From Acidobacteriota bacterium (GTDB taxonomy: Bacteria; Acidobacteriota; Thermoanaerobaculia; Multivoradales; Multivoraceae), in the NCBI GenBank assembly GCA_029263415.1, contig JAJCXN010000004.1:1-64000 (forward strand): a stretch of DNA of 64,000 nt, written 5' to 3'. Each line of letters begins with the position of its first letter. The stretch's first letter is position 1. The notes under the pieces are model-generated. The model was not told where the DNA came from and made no database searches. It saw nothing but the letters and a program-made list of their open reading frames with translations. Both the position numbers and the translations under genes were made by a program. Of this stretch, positions 16,313 through 27,316 are shown one piece after another.

Positions 16313-18283
16313 ATGAGCTACGTAGGGAACCCGTCCCTCAACGAAGAAACCAAGGCCCGGATTCTGACGACCTTTGGGCAAACGAAGCAGCTGGCCACGT
16401 CGGGTCGGCTGCAAGAGGCTGCGCTTGGGTGTGACTTCATCCTCAAGATGGACGGCCACTTTACGCCGGCCCGAGCATTGCTTGACCGGCTAGACGGTGC
16501 AACCGGCCCGGTGGACGTGAGCGGCCTCGAGTCGGGGCGTGGGGCGGGCTCCCCGCCGCCTGCGCCTGCGGAGGCGCTGGGATCCCTGCCGCCGCTTCCA
16601 GCGTCTGAGGCTCCCACCGCGGGGGGCGCGAGTGTGCCGCTGACAGATGCTCAAACGGTGTTTGCTGAGCCGCCAAGCCTAGGCGGGGAGCTCGATCTGC
16701 TCGACGGGCCCGCACCGGATGCGGCAGGAGCCACCTCGACGCCCGGCTTCCCTGCGCCGCCCCCAGCTCCGAGCCCCAGTGCCAGTCCGGCCTTTGGAGC
16801 TGAGCCGGCGCCTTCCATTACAGCGCCTTCTCTCGCGGCACCCTCTATCGCAGCACCCTCTATCGCGGACCCCTCTATCGCGGACCCGCCGCCGCTCGGT
16901 GCGCCCAGCTTGTCGGCTCCTCAAGGGGGGAATGGTGACGACGATCGAGTGGTGGCTTTGCTCCAGGAAGGCCAGGCCTCGTTCGAGGCCGGTGCCCATC
17001 AAGCGGCGATCGACGCTTGGTCGAGGATCTTCTTGATCGATATCGATCACGAGGAGGCCAGTCGCAGGATTGAGGCCGCGCGTCGCCTTAAGGATGAGAG
17101 CGAGCGAGCGTTAGAAGAGCGGTTCCATGGCGCGATTGACCGGATCGAGGCCGGTGAACTGGTCGAAGGCCGTGCATTGCTCGAGGAAGTATTGGTGATC
17201 CAACCGGAGCATGTCGGGGCTCAGGAACGGTTGCGAGCACTAGATTCGGTCGCAGCCTCCGCGCTCCATGATCCCGAGGCAGACCCTCAAACGGATGGTC
17301 TCTCGGGCTCCACTCAAAGCGATTTCGGCGGGCTCTCCTCGGAGTCGGGTGTGGTGGGAGCTAAGGGCGCTCGTGAGGAACACCTGAGCGCACCCAGCTT
17401 TGGCACAGCCGCTGCGCCTGCGGCGGCTGGTGCTAGCGGCCCCAAGCCGAAGGGTGCGCGCAAGCGTGGCCGCTTCGCTGAACGCCGATTCCTGGTGATC
17501 GGCGCCGGTGCTCTTTTGGTGGTGCTGGGAATCTGCGGGTTTCTGTATGTCAACTGGGACTCGCTGTTCTCGAATCGTTCACCTGTCGAACGCCCAGATG
17601 TGCCGATAAAGCTCCCCGATCCGATGGTTGACGCGAATCGCCGCCACATTTCTGGCGACGTCGAAGGCGCGATCGCGATTCTCGAGCGGGTGCCTGAGTC
17701 GTCCGCGCGATACCAACAGGCTCGGCAACAGATTGAAGAATGGCGGCAAGAGCTACTCACAGCAGAGGCTGAGGTCGACGCGGCCGAGGCCGGGCAGCGC
17801 GACGCAGCTCAGAGACGATTGTCGTTGCTCGAGTCGGCGCGCCGCTTGTACGCCGAAGGAGAATTCTTTCTGGCCGCAAAGGAATTCAACGCAGCGGCCA
17901 AGATCGAGCCTCTGGACGGTCCCACGAGCGAGCTGTTTGAAGATTCCAAGCGCCAACTGTTGCCGATCCAACAGCAGATCACCCTGTTCAGGGAGGGCGA
18001 GTGGCAACGGATGCAAGCGCCGCTCTGGCGCATCTTGGAAGGCGATCCGCAGAACCGTGATGCGCGAGGACTGTTGGTCGATTCCTACTACAACATCGGC
18101 GTTCAGGCGCTAAGGAGCGGAACCCCGGCGGAGGCGGTCGAACCTTTGCGCGAGTCCGATCGGCTGCGGCCGCTCGATCCGATGGTCGAACGGTTGCTGC
18201 TGTTGGCTGTGACCTACACCGAGCTGGGCACGCTCGACTCGCTCTACAGTATCTTTGTCGAAGAACTGTCATACCGACGATAA
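16313..18283 (+). CDS. TPR membrane protein with Pro/Ala-rich linker
   Basis: A 656-residue protein; ATG 16313 is chosen, although the frame opens at 16256. The first 65 residues are helical (LNEETKARILTTFGQTKQLA), then a disordered Ala/Pro/Ser linker runs to about 200 and contains a 15-bp DNA repeat. Helical repeats with TPR character (DDRVVALLQEGQASFEAGAH) occupy 205-310. A single membrane helix lies near 392-412 (FLVIGAGALLVVLGICGFLY), followed by more TPR-like helices outside. It is probably an envelope scaffold. It is followed after 14 bases by an RDD protein that may be its partner. No catalytic motif is seen. Confidence 0.75.
   Translation: MSYVGNPSLNEETKARILTTFGQTKQLATSGRLQEAALGCDFILKMDGHFTPARALLDRLDGATGPVDVSGLESGRGAGSPPPAPAEALGSLPPLPASEAPTAGGASVPLTDAQTVFAEPPSLGGELDLLDGPAPDAAGATSTPGFPAPPPAPSPSASPAFGAEPAPSITAPSLAAPSIAAPSIADPSIADPPPLGAPSLSAPQGGNGDDDRVVALLQEGQASFEAGAHQAAIDAWSRIFLIDIDHEEASRRIEAARRLKDESERALEERFHGAIDRIEAGELVEGRALLEEVLVIQPEHVGAQERLRALDSVAASALHDPEADPQTDGLSGSTQSDFGGLSSESGVVGAKGAREEHLSAPSFGTAAAPAAAGASGPKPKGARKRGRFAERRFLVIGAGALLVVLGICGFLYVNWDSLFSNRSPVERPDVPIKLPDPMVDANRRHISGDVEGAIAILERVPESSARYQQARQQIEEWRQELLTAEAEVDAAEAGQRDAAQRRLSLLESARRLYAEGEFFLAAKEFNAAAKIEPLDGPTSELFEDSKRQLLPIQQQITLFREGEWQRMQAPLWRILEGDPQNRDARGLLVDSYYNIGVQALRSGTPAEAVEPLRESDRLRPLDPMVERLLLLAVTYTELGTLDSLYSIFVEELSYRR
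16808..16882 (+). repeat. In-frame 15-bp tandem repeat, five units
   Basis: Units at 16808-16822, 16823-16837, 16838-16852, 16853-16867 and 16868-16882 encode the pentapeptide series APSIT, APSLA, APSIA, APSIA, DPSIA. They lie in the disordered linker of the TPR membrane protein, so expansion would lengthen the linker without breaking a fold. Confidence 0.85.
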
Positions 18284-18297
18284 GCAGGAGCGTTTAG

Positions 18298-19089
18298 GTG
18301 AGCGATCGCAAACCGATCGGAGACCTCTTCGACCTTCCGACTGGCCGGGGCAATCGGGAGTCGACAGACCGAGGCGGTTCGAGTGGTTCCTCGGCGGACG
18401 GTCCTCCGCAGGGCGATTTGTTCGATGGGGCGGAGCCGTTCACTGGTGACGAGGTTCCAGAAACCCAGCCCAGCGAAGTGGAAACGCCAGAGATACCGCA
18501 AGAGCCGCTCTGGCATGACGCTCCCAATGAAGCGAGACGGGTCGAAGAGCACGAGCATTCGGGCCACCACCCAATCGCCACTTCCGAGAGCGACGATCCG
18601 ATCGCAGTCACAGACCAACTCTACGAAGCGGTCGGCGCGACCCCGAGCGGCGGTTTCCCTGCGCCGGAGCCCGAAGGCCCGGGCGGCGGCTCGGCGAAGG
18701 CTGTGGGGGTGGTCACGCGCTGGCTCGGCGGTGTTGCTGATGTGATTGTCCACCTGACGGTCTTGGCGATTGGCCTGTTCGCGATGGTGCGGCTGGGCCT
18801 TGAGCCCTCGCTTCACCTGTGGCCTGGTTTCGCAGCATTCTTGACTAGCTTCTCCTTTGTCTACGTCACGTTGCCGCTGGCTTTCTGGGGTCAGACCCCT
18901 GGTATGGCAACCAGAAGCCTGCGGGCAATCGATCAGGGCGGAATGTCGCTGACCTTAGTGCAGGCCATCGTGCGTTGGGCGGCTGCGCTGGCGACGGTCG
19001 GTTTGTTGGGCCTGCCGCTCTTGGTCGCTGTTCGAGGACGGTCACTGGCCGATCTCTTGAGCGGTACTGAGACTGAATCTCTGAGATAG
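18298..19089 (+). CDS. RDD-family membrane protein
   Basis: A 263-residue protein with GTG start 18298. The first 125 residues are acidic and disordered (GDLFDLPTGRGNRES), with repeated GDLFD motifs at 6-10 and 40-44. The RDD domain follows: helix 1 ADVIVHLTVLAIGLFAMV, helix 2 near PGFAAFLTSFSFVYVTLPLA, the GQTPGMATRSLRAID motif and helix 3 AALATVGLLGLPLLV. Known: RDD proteins are small integral membrane proteins, some implicated in ion exchange. It follows the TPR protein by 14 bases in a probable operon. Confidence 0.85.
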   Translation: MSDRKPIGDLFDLPTGRGNRESTDRGGSSGSSADGPPQGDLFDGAEPFTGDEVPETQPSEVETPEIPQEPLWHDAPNEARRVEEHEHSGHHPIATSESDDPIAVTDQLYEAVGATPSGGFPAPEPEGPGGGSAKAVGVVTRWLGGVADVIVHLTVLAIGLFAMVRLGLEPSLHLWPGFAAFLTSFSFVYVTLPLAFWGQTPGMATRSLRAIDQGGMSLTLVQAIVRWAAALATVGLLGLPLLVAVRGRSLADLLSGTETESLR

Positions 19090-19607
19090 ACGCCGATCGG
19101 CATCGACACCAACTGTTTTGAGGGCTCCATTTCGGTGTTCGTTTGGGCCTGCTTGCGGGTTGACCGTGGTTTGATGGGCGTGGTACCTTTGCCCCGTTTT
19201 CATAGGGCCTCCGATGCCTTCGCGCTCCTTCTTTGTCAGTCGTGCTAAGCGCGAAGCGAAGCAGCAGCGCTGGCCTTCGGCGCTCGCTCAGTGCACCGAA
19301 TAGCCATCGTCTCGTCGTTACTCCTTTGCTTCGCTTTCGGTCTCTCCCTGGCTGTCACTCTTGCTTGGGCAAATTCCGTTCGAGAATCAGAAGGTCGTCA
19401 ACGCCGCCGCCCGCGTCTTCTCGCGGCAGCGGACAGGTTCGCCGGCTCCATCACCGCACAGTTCAGAGCGCTTGGCCCTCGCAGCGTCTCCCTAAGGGCT
19501 TAGGGCTCAACACTGGGACTTAGCTTCAGCCTCGCTACTCCTGAGTATCCAAGCAGAAATCATGGGTTCACCTTTAGAGTCCATCGACTTTTCGGAAACA
19601 GCAAACA
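19090..19607. other. Intergenic region upstream of the ATP synthase operon
   Basis: The 518 bases hold two doubtful short ORFs. One, 19291-19503, begins with a GTG and a hydrophobic stretch RIAIVSSLLLCFAFGLSLAV that could be a signal peptide, but it lacks a good ribosome binding site and its second half is Arg-rich. A candidate promoter lies at 19160-19189. Nothing else is recognised. Confidence 0.4.
19160..19189 (+). promoter_or_regulatory. Candidate promoter of the ATP synthase operon
   Basis: TTGACC (19160-19165) and TACCTT (19184-19189) are separated by 18 bases. The -35 is close to consensus and the -10 is weak. It would give a leader of about 410 bases before atpF'. Confidence 0.3.
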
Positions 19608-20054
19608 ATGTTCATGGACCTTCTCTCGCAACTCCCGTTCGACGGCACGATGCTCGCGATTCTCGCGGCCTTTCTGCTGGTCTATTGGATCGCGAAGACC
19701 TTCTTCTTCATGCCGATCTTGGATCTGCTGGAGGCGCGTGCCGCTGAGATCGAAGGCGCCGAAGAGGCGTTCCTCGGCGCCCGGGCCGACGTCGAAGCTG
19801 AGCTGGAAGAGCAGCGAGCCTTGATGGCGGCCGAGCGAGGCGAAGCTCGATCAGAGCGCGACTCGATCAGGCGTGACGCTCTGGCTGCTCGCGAACAGAT
19901 GGTCAGCGAAACTCAGCGTTTGGCAGAAGAGAAGTTGGCGGCGGCGCGCGCCGAGCTGGACCAGGTGGTCGCCACCGAGCGGACCGAGCTCGAATCGAAA
20001 GCAACGCAGCTCGCGCAGCAAATGGCCAGCAAGTTGCTAAGGAAAGCATCGTGA
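19608..20054 (+). CDS. ATP synthase F0 subunit b'
   Basis: A peripheral-stalk subunit that links F0 to F1 in the membrane. The 148-residue protein has one N-terminal membrane helix (GTMLAILAAFLLVYWIAKTFFF, residues 12-33), then PILDLLEARAAEIEGAEEAF and a long charged coiled coil. The membrane helix followed by P.L.LLE.R...I marks b-type subunits. The presence of a second b gene just downstream makes this the b' form, as in phototrophs and many deltaproteobacterial-type genomes. It is first in the operon and overlaps the next start by four bases. Confidence 0.9.
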   Translation: MFMDLLSQLPFDGTMLAILAAFLLVYWIAKTFFFMPILDLLEARAAEIEGAEEAFLGARADVEAELEEQRALMAAERGEARSERDSIRRDALAAREQMVSETQRLAEEKLAAARAELDQVVATERTELESKATQLAQQMASKLLRKAS

Positions 20055-20680
20055 ATAGGACATCCAACATTCGTGGACTGCGGCTTGCTCCGGTCTTGGT
20101 GCTGTTTGCCTTCGGCGTGACCTTGGGTCCCAACGCTTGGGCAGCTGCCGACATGTCTGGCTCCTGGTTGGGGGTGCCGCTGGTGGTGTGGGCCTGGAGC
20201 AACCTGATTGTTTTCTGGGGCCTGTTGTGGAAGCTCGCTGGTCCTCCGTTGAAGGGCTTTCTGGCCAAGCGCAAGCAGGACATCGCAGACGGTATTGATC
20301 GCGCAGAAAACCAGGCCGCGGAAGCCGAGCGCATGCGCGAAGAGCTGGCCGGCCAGCTCCAGGCGTTCCGCGTGGAGCTTGGCGAACAGAAAGAACGGGC
20401 TCGCATCGAGGCCCAGCGCGAGCGAGAGCAGATCCTGGCTCAGGCCGAAGCCGAGCGCGCCAAGCTCCTAGAGCAGACCGAACGAGAGATTGAGAATCAG
20501 ACCGCGCGAGCACGCAGTGAACTGCGTTCACTCACTGCCGGGCTGGTCTCGGAACTCGCGAAGCAACAGCTCGCGGGCTCGCTTGATCCGACGGATCACA
20601 ACCGTCTCTTCGAAGAAGATTTGGACCGCCTGTCGGCGTGGAAGAGCCCCAGTCAGGACCAAAGCGAGGCGACCTCATGA
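20051..20680 (+). CDS. atpF: ATP synthase F0 subunit b
   Basis: A 209-residue peripheral-stalk subunit with a GTG start overlapping the previous stop. Residues 12-33 resemble a cleavable signal sequence (LVLFAFGVTLGPNAWAA), followed by a second hydrophobic helix at 42-62 (PLVVWAWSNLIVFWGLLWKL) that is the true b anchor, and then a coiled coil (DGIDRAENQAAEAERMREEL). An extra N-terminal signal-like segment is known in b subunits of several deltaproteobacterial-type lineages. Confidence 0.92.
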   Translation: MNRTSNIRGLRLAPVLVLFAFGVTLGPNAWAAADMSGSWLGVPLVVWAWSNLIVFWGLLWKLAGPPLKGFLAKRKQDIADGIDRAENQAAEAERMREELAGQLQAFRVELGEQKERARIEAQREREQILAQAEAERAKLLEQTEREIENQTARARSELRSLTAGLVSELAKQQLAGSLDPTDHNRLFEEDLDRLSAWKSPSQDQSEATS

Positions 20681-21219
20681 TCACAAAGCTTGGTCGGCCC
20701 TACGCCGAAGCGTATTTGAAGAGCCTGGGGTCGATTGGTGCTGCGGAGGACGCACTGTTGCAGTTGCGTTCCCTTGAGAGCGCCATGACAGCGGTTCCGG
20801 CGTTGGCTCGAATGGCCGCTAACCCTGCGATTCCCTTGGCGGTGAAGCAAGCGACGATGACCGAAGTTTCTGATGCGCTCGGTCTTGGTCAGAGTGTCAG
20901 GCGGCTCATTGAGCTACTGCTCGAGAACTACCGCCTGGTTCGCTTGGGCGAGATCGTCAACGCCTTCGAGGATCTGCTGAACCGCAAGCTCGGCGTCTCG
21001 CGGGCTCAAGTGGTGAGTGCCACCGAGCTCGATCGCGATCAACAGCAGGCACTCCAACAGAGGTTGGAGAAAGTCGCGGACTCCAAGATCGAAATGGACG
21101 TCAGCGTCGATCCCGATCTGTTGGGCGGTTTTGTCGCCACCGTCGGTAGCCGTCGTTTCGATACCAGCGTCAAAGGTCAGATGGAACGGATGGCAAAGGC
21201 ATTGGCAGACGGCCCCTGA
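20677..21219 (+). CDS. atpH: ATP synthase F1 subunit delta
   Basis: The 180-residue F1 cap subunit that connects alpha subunits to the b stalk. ATG 20677 overlaps the atpF stop as ATGA. It begins with the helical RPYAEAYLKSLGSIGAAEDA, carries the mid-domain LIELLLENYRLVRLGEIVNAF motif and ends with the family signature DPDLLGGFVATVGSRRFDTS. Length is normal. Confidence 0.96.
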   Translation: MITKLGRPYAEAYLKSLGSIGAAEDALLQLRSLESAMTAVPALARMAANPAIPLAVKQATMTEVSDALGLGQSVRRLIELLLENYRLVRLGEIVNAFEDLLNRKLGVSRAQVVSATELDRDQQQALQQRLEKVADSKIEMDVSVDPDLLGGFVATVGSRRFDTSVKGQMERMAKALADGP

Positions 21220-21332
21220 TCTGCTGCTAAGCCCCCGTTTCGCGCACAGTTTTCTTCAAGTCACAGTTCCCACAGATTTTTCCGATCCCCTTCAGTTAGA
21301 TCTCGGATTCCAACCTCTCAGGAGTTACGGAT

Positions 21333-22868
21333 ATGCAAGTCAAAGCCGACGAGATTGCGGCAATTCTAGAGCGCCAGCTCGCCGACTACCGAGCCGATGT
21401 CGACGTTGCCGAAATCGGCACCGTGTTGTCGGTCGGTGACGGTGTTGCTCGGGTTTATGGCCTTGATAAGGCCATGGCGGGCGAGCTGCTCGAGTTCCCC
21501 AACGATGTTTTCGGTCTCGCGCTCAACCTCGAGGAAGACCAAATCGGCGCAGTGCTGATGGGCGAGTCCCGGATGGTTAAAGAAGGCGACGAAGTGCGTC
21601 GTACCGGCCGTGTCATGGAGGTCCCTGTTGGCCCCGGACTTATCGGTCGGGTGGTTAACCCACTAGGCCAGCCGGTCGACGGCAAGGGGCCGATTGAAGC
21701 CGCTGATCACTACCCGATGGAGCGCATCGCTCCCGGCGTCATCGAACGTCAGCCGGTTTCTGAGCCCATACAGACTGGCATCAAGGCGATCGATTCGATG
21801 ATTCCGATTGGCCGTGGCCAGCGCGAGCTGATCATTGGCGATCGCCAGACCGGCAAGACCGCGGTCGCGCTCGACGCCATCATCAATCAGAAGGGCAAAG
21901 ACGTCATCTGCGTCTACGTCGCGATCGGCCAGAAGCGCTCCACTGTTGCCCAGGTTGTGAAAGCTCTCGAAGACGAAGGCGCGATGGATCACACCATCAT
22001 CGTCACATCCTCGGCCTCTGAGCCGGCTCCGCTTCAGTACATTGCTCCTTATGCCGGTTGCGCCATGGGCGAGTACTTCTTGTACAACGGCCAGCACGCA
22101 TTGGTGGTCTACGACGATCTCTCGAAGCAGGCCGCTGCGTACCGCGAGGTTTCGCTATTGCTGCGTCGTCCGCCAGGTCGTGAGGCCTATCCTGGTGACG
22201 TGTTCTACCTTCACTCTCGGTTGCTCGAGCGCGCAGCAAAGCTGTCCGACGCCAAGGGCGCCGGCTCGCTAACCGCGCTGCCAATCATCGAGACCCAAGC
22301 CGGCGATGTGTCCGCGTACATCCCCACCAACGTGATCTCGATCACCGATGGTCAGATCTACCTAGAGAACGACCTGTTCAATTCGGGTGTTCGTCCGGCG
22401 GTCAACGTCGGCATCTCGGTCTCGCGTGTCGGTGGTGCGGCTCAGGTTGGCGCCATGCGCAAGTCCTCGGGCACCCTGCGTCTTGACCTTGCTCAGTTCC
22501 GCTCGCTGCAGGCTTTTGCCCAGTTCGGTTCAGACTTGGACAAGGTCACCCAACAGCAGCTGTCGCGTGGCGAGCGGTTGGTCGAGCTCTTGAAGCAAGG
22601 CCAATACGTGCCACTTGAGGTTCAAGATCAGGTCTTCTCCATCATCGCAGGAACCCGCGGACACCTCGATCCGATCGCGGTCTCCCACGTCCGGACCTTC
22701 GAGGCGGAAATGATTCGCTACTTCCAAGAGGAAGCCAGCGACGTCCGTGACGAGCTGGCAGCAGCGAGCAAGCTGACCGACGACCTCAACCAGAAGATCG
22801 ACAGCGGCATCATCGCGATTCGCGATCGTTTTCTCGCCGACAACCCCGAGGCGGCCACAGCCGCTTAG
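21333..22868 (+). CDS. atpA: ATP synthase F1 subunit alpha
   Basis: The 511-residue non-catalytic nucleotide-binding subunit of F1. P-loop GDRQTGKT at 169-176, [20 protein letters not shown] before it, and the ATPase alpha/beta signature region [17 protein letters not shown]. The start [16 protein letters not shown] is the standard one. It is separated from atpH by 113 bases, an unusually long gap inside the operon, without a clear promoter. Confidence 0.98.
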   Translation: MQVKADEIAAILERQLADYRADVDVAEIGTVLSVGDGVARVYGLDKAMAGELLEFPNDVFGLALNLEEDQIGAVLMGESRMVKEGDEVRRTGRVMEVPVGPGLIGRVVNPLGQPVDGKGPIEAADHYPMERIAPGVIERQPVSEPIQTGIKAIDSMIPIGRGQRELIIGDRQTGKTAVALDAIINQKGKDVICVYVAIGQKRSTVAQVVKALEDEGAMDHTIIVTSSASEPAPLQYIAPYAGCAMGEYFLYNGQHALVVYDDLSKQAAAYREVSLLLRRPPGREAYPGDVFYLHSRLLERAAKLSDAKGAGSLTALPIIETQAGDVSAYIPTNVISITDGQIYLENDLFNSGVRPAVNVGISVSRVGGAAQVGAMRKSSGTLRLDLAQFRSLQAFAQFGSDLDKVTQQQLSRGERLVELLKQGQYVPLEVQDQVFSIIAGTRGHLDPIAVSHVRTFEAEMIRYFQEEASDVRDELAAASKLTDDLNQKIDSGIIAIRDRFLADNPEAATAA

Positions 22869-22916
22869 TGGTTAAGCCAAGTCACTCAAAAAGCTCAAGC
22901 TTAGGGAGTCCATCGA

Positions 22917-23804
22917 ATGGCGAGTTTGATTGATCTGCGCAGGCGGATCCGCTCGGTCAAGAACACGCAGCAAATCACCAAGGCGATGAAAATGGTCGCT
23001 GCGGCGAAGCTGCGTCGTAGCCAGGATCGCATCCTGGCCGCTCGGCCGTATGCACTCCAGCTGCAGAAGGTGACCGAGCACTTGGCTAGCCAAGGAGCGG
23101 GTTCAAGCGAGGGCGAAGCGGCCCACCCAATGCTTGAAACGCGGGCTGAAAAGCGCGTGCTGTTGGCTGTGGTCACCGGCGACAAGGGCCTTTGTGGCTC
23201 GTTCAACACCAACGTCATCAGGCGTGCTGAGCAAGAGATTGCTGAGCAAGGTGCGGAGGTCGAGTTGCTGTTGATGGGCAAGCGTGGAGCCGAGTACTTC
23301 TCGCGGCGCAAGACCCCAGTTCGTGCAGCCCACCGTAGCTTGTTCGTGAACGTTGCCAAGAGCGACGCCGACGCGATTGCCGAGGACTTGAGCAAAGCCT
23401 ACGTCGAAGGCGAGTACGACGCGGTCTATGTGGTCTACAACCAGTTCGTGACTGCCTTGAGACAAGACCTGACGTTTGAACGCGTTTTGCCGGTCAGTCC
23501 CGAGGACCTAGAGTCGGGCGACGGTGCTCACGACAACGCGAGCGCTGACTACATCTACGAGCCGTCCGCTGAGGCAATCCTGGCTGAATTGCTGCCGCGA
23601 TTCGTTTCGTTGCAGGTCTATCGGGTGTTGCTCGATTCGCAAGCGGCTGAGCACGCGGCACGCATGACCGCCATGGATTCAGCGACCAAGAACGCCAAGG
23701 ATCTGATCGAAAAGCTCACCCTGATCTACAACAGGTCGCGTCAAGCCGCGATTACCACCGAGTTGATCGAAGTGGTATCCGGATCTGCTGCACTCGAGGG
23801 TTAA
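22917..23804 (+). CDS. atpG: ATP synthase F1 subunit gamma
   Basis: The 295-residue central rotor shaft of F1. The N-terminus MASLIDLRRRIRSVKNTQQI and ITKAMKMVAAAKLRRSQ is diagnostic, as is the C-terminal MTAMDSATKNAKDLIEKLTL with YNRSRQAAITTELIEVVSG. Between them GDKGLCGSFNTNV is the conserved core motif. Length is normal; it follows atpA by 48 bases. Confidence 0.98.
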   Translation: MASLIDLRRRIRSVKNTQQITKAMKMVAAAKLRRSQDRILAARPYALQLQKVTEHLASQGAGSSEGEAAHPMLETRAEKRVLLAVVTGDKGLCGSFNTNVIRRAEQEIAEQGAEVELLLMGKRGAEYFSRRKTPVRAAHRSLFVNVAKSDADAIAEDLSKAYVEGEYDAVYVVYNQFVTALRQDLTFERVLPVSPEDLESGDGAHDNASADYIYEPSAEAILAELLPRFVSLQVYRVLLDSQAAEHAARMTAMDSATKNAKDLIEKLTLIYNRSRQAAITTELIEVVSGSAALEG

Positions 23805-23917
23805 CGCCTTTGTTCGGCGGCTGCTGCCGCATGCGCGGGACAGCACCGCATTCAAGACAGAGCCCAAGTTTTCGTCTTCTCAACTCAATTCTCCGCGAGC
23901 ATCAAAGCTTCAACTGA

Positions 23918-25438
<1,521 letters not shown>

Positions 25439-25474
25439 GCGGACTCGTTCCTGAACTGAACACTGCTGTGAGCA

Positions 25475-25510
25475 CAGTGCTCCCTATGGAGACCGTGCTC
25501 CTTAAAGAGA
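25475..25510 (+). repeat. Imperfect 18-bp tandem repeat between atpD and atpC
   Basis: Copies 25475-25492 and 25493-25510 agree at 14 of 18 positions around GTGCTCC...AGA; a partial third unit starts CAGTGTTC at 25511. The array ends 31 bases before the atpC start and could affect expression, or simply be a replication-slippage product. Confidence 0.7.
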
Positions 25511-25540
25511 CAGTGTTCGCATACACCAAGAGATATCGAC

Positions 25541-26008
25541 ATGGCTGACGCATCGACAACTGCCAACTCTGCTTCGACAGACCATGTCCCGGGCGACGAG
25601 GTGCCGCGGGACAAGCTTCGCTTGGTACTGGTGAGTGCTGAAGCAGAACTGCTCGACACCCTGTGCGACGAGGTGACCTTGCCTGGTCGCCAAGGTCAGA
25701 TGGGTGTGTTCCCAGGTCATGCGCCGTTCCTCGGAACGTTGCAACCGGGCGTTCTCACTTATCGGACCGGCTCTCAGCAGCACCGGGTGGCGGTCACCGG
25801 CGGCTTCTGCGAGGTCTTTGAGGGCGGTATTCGAGTCCTCGTCGACTCAGCCTGTGAGCCCACAGATGTGGATGCCGAAGCCGTGCGCGAAGAGCTTGGC
25901 AAGGCCCGGCAAGAGTCCGAGTCGGTGAGCAGCGAATCACCCGAGTCGCTGTTGGCCGCACAAGACCGCGTCAAGGCTCTTGAGGCGCAGCTCGAAGTCG
26001 CGGGCTAG
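25541..26008 (+). CDS. atpC: ATP synthase F1 subunit epsilon
   Basis: A 155-residue central-stalk subunit that couples and restrains F1. After a 23-residue extension rich in Ala/Ser/Thr the usual fold begins at DKLRLVLVSAEAELLDTLCD, with EVTLPGRQGQMGVFPGHAPF as signature and a C-terminal helical hairpin ending ESLLAAQDRVKALEAQL. The N-terminal extension may mean the real start lies further in, but no better start codon is seen. It is the last gene; atpB, atpE and atpI are not in the window. Confidence 0.94.
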   Translation: MADASTTANSASTDHVPGDEVPRDKLRLVLVSAEAELLDTLCDEVTLPGRQGQMGVFPGHAPFLGTLQPGVLTYRTGSQQHRVAVTGGFCEVFEGGIRVLVDSACEPTDVDAEAVREELGKARQESESVSSESPESLLAAQDRVKALEAQLEVAG

Positions 26009-26124
26009 TTCGCTCTGGCTCAGTCGGGCAGCTTAGTCGCTCGCTCCGTCGTGCTGCTCAGGCGGCCTGCTCGTTCGGGCTGTTCAGTCCCGGCTCCGAC
26101 AGGCGAGTCACGCCTAAGTCGCGC

Positions 26125-26571
26125 CTAGTAGGTGTAACGCACTACGGTTCGGGTGTCGCTCGACGTGAACTCGATCCGCACGCTACGCGTACCCTTGGTG
26201 AACTGGCCTTCGTCAAGCTCCGCCCAACCAGCTCGCAAGAGTTTGATCTGCAGCTCGCTTCGGCTGGTTTCGGCCGAATCCTCAGTGCCAAAGGACACTG
26301 CGCCGCTGGCAGTCTTGATCACGCTCGAGGAGGGCGGCACGGGCAGATCGCTGGGAAAGTCCGCAGGTAGCTGGCCCGCGAAGCCGCTTGCACCGAGGGT
26401 TTCTGCTTGATCGTCATCGGGGCGCAAGTTGTCAGTTGGCCCAGCACCGATTTCAACCGTCTCGAACTCGGCCTCCTCCTCAGGCCTTGGTGTGCACCCG
26501 GCAGCGAGAGTGAGGATCGTAAGCGCGAGAAGTGCCGTGAGGAGAGGTTGAGAGCGTCGAGTTAAACACAT
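26125..26571 (-). CDS. Putative lipoprotein
   Basis: A 148-residue protein whose signal peptide ends in the lipobox LAAGC (Cys26), so it is likely lipid-anchored in the envelope. An acidic linker (RPEEEAEFETVEIGAG) is followed by a small domain with LPSDLPVPPSSSVIKTASG, a motif seen in many unrecognised proteobacterial-type lipoproteins that end with a short beta domain (TRSVRIEFTSSDTRTVVRY). ATG 26571 is chosen over 26595 because it begins directly before the signal peptide. Function unknown. Confidence 0.7.
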   Translation of the reverse strand: MCLTRRSQPLLTALLALTILTLAAGCTPRPEEEAEFETVEIGAGPTDNLRPDDDQAETLGASGFAGQLPADFPSDLPVPPSSSVIKTASGAVSFGTEDSAETSRSELQIKLLRAGWAELDEGQFTKGTRSVRIEFTSSDTRTVVRYTY

Positions 26572-26632
26572 TGTGTTGGGTGCTCCATCTGCCAAGAGAT
26601 TGCCAAGAGATTGCCGAGAGATGCCTCCGAGC

Positions 26633-27316
26633 CTACAACCGCGCGGCTCTTGCGCGCGAAGCTGCCATCGAAAGATCTTTGCCTTGGGCTCGGTTGACTA
26701 AGAAGGCCTGCAGGCCCGCGCTCGCAGCTCCCTCGAAGTCATGAAGGCGGTCGTCTCCAACGTGAAGGGCTTGCACCGGTTCAAGTTCGAGAGCCTTGAG
26801 AGCGGCGTGAAAGATTCTTGGATCAGGCTTGGCGTGACCAACCTGGGCCGAGGTGATGATCGCGCTGAAGTATTGGGAGAGTCCAAAATCCTCTAACAGT
26901 GGTTCTAGGCGCTGATCCCAGTTGCTGATCACGGCTAGGCGCAGGCCGGTGGCTCGCAGTTCTTCGAGAACTGTCTCGACCTCGGGGAACAGGCGCCACG
27001 AACTCGCTCGCGAGAACACGTGGAAAAGCTCAGCAACGGCGAAGGCGCTTGGCTGGTTGTGACCCGCCAGTGCGCATAGTCGCGTGACCAGGCTTTCCCA
27101 GAAGCCCTTTGCTCCTTGCGGGTGGTCAGCAAAACGGTCTCCTCCAAGCTTCACACGACAGTCAAGCTCTCGCCAGGCGACCGGAAACCAGCGCTCAACC
27201 TCGTTCTCGGTGATCGCAACGCCATGCCGCTTGAGCGTCTCGGCATAGAGCGCCGCAAGCGCCGGGCACTCAAACAAGGTGCCGGTGGCATCGAAGGTGA
27301 CGCCTTCGATGATCAC
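26633..27316 (-). CDS. HAD-superfamily hydrolase, REG-2-like
   Basis: A 227-residue haloacid dehalogenase-type hydrolase. Motif I is FDATGTLF: the nucleophile Asp10 is present but the usual second Asp is Thr, a pattern known for the REG-2/HDHD3-like branch. Motif II is AVISNWDQRL, and motif III/IV are GHAKPDPRIF and HVGDDRLHDFEGA. The cap domain lies at about 17-90. Substrate unknown. Its start overlaps the stop of the Nudix gene as ATGA, so the two are translationally coupled. Confidence 0.88.
   Translation of the reverse strand: MIIEGVTFDATGTLFECPALAALYAETLKRHGVAITENEVERWFPVAWRELDCRVKLGGDRFADHPQGAKGFWESLVTRLCALAGHNQPSAFAVAELFHVFSRASSWRLFPEVETVLEELRATGLRLAVISNWDQRLEPLLEDFGLSQYFSAIITSAQVGHAKPDPRIFHAALKALELEPVQALHVGDDRLHDFEGAASAGLQAFLVNRAQGKDLSMAASRARAARL

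Noticed and set aside
19291-19503. Possible small secreted protein before the ATP synthase operon
   Set aside because: A hydrophobic start is present, but there is no good ribosome binding site and the remainder is Arg-rich; evidence too weak for a gene.
26100-26120. Possible terminator after atpC (AGGCG/CGCCT)
   Set aside because: The stem has only five pairs and no T-tract follows on either strand.
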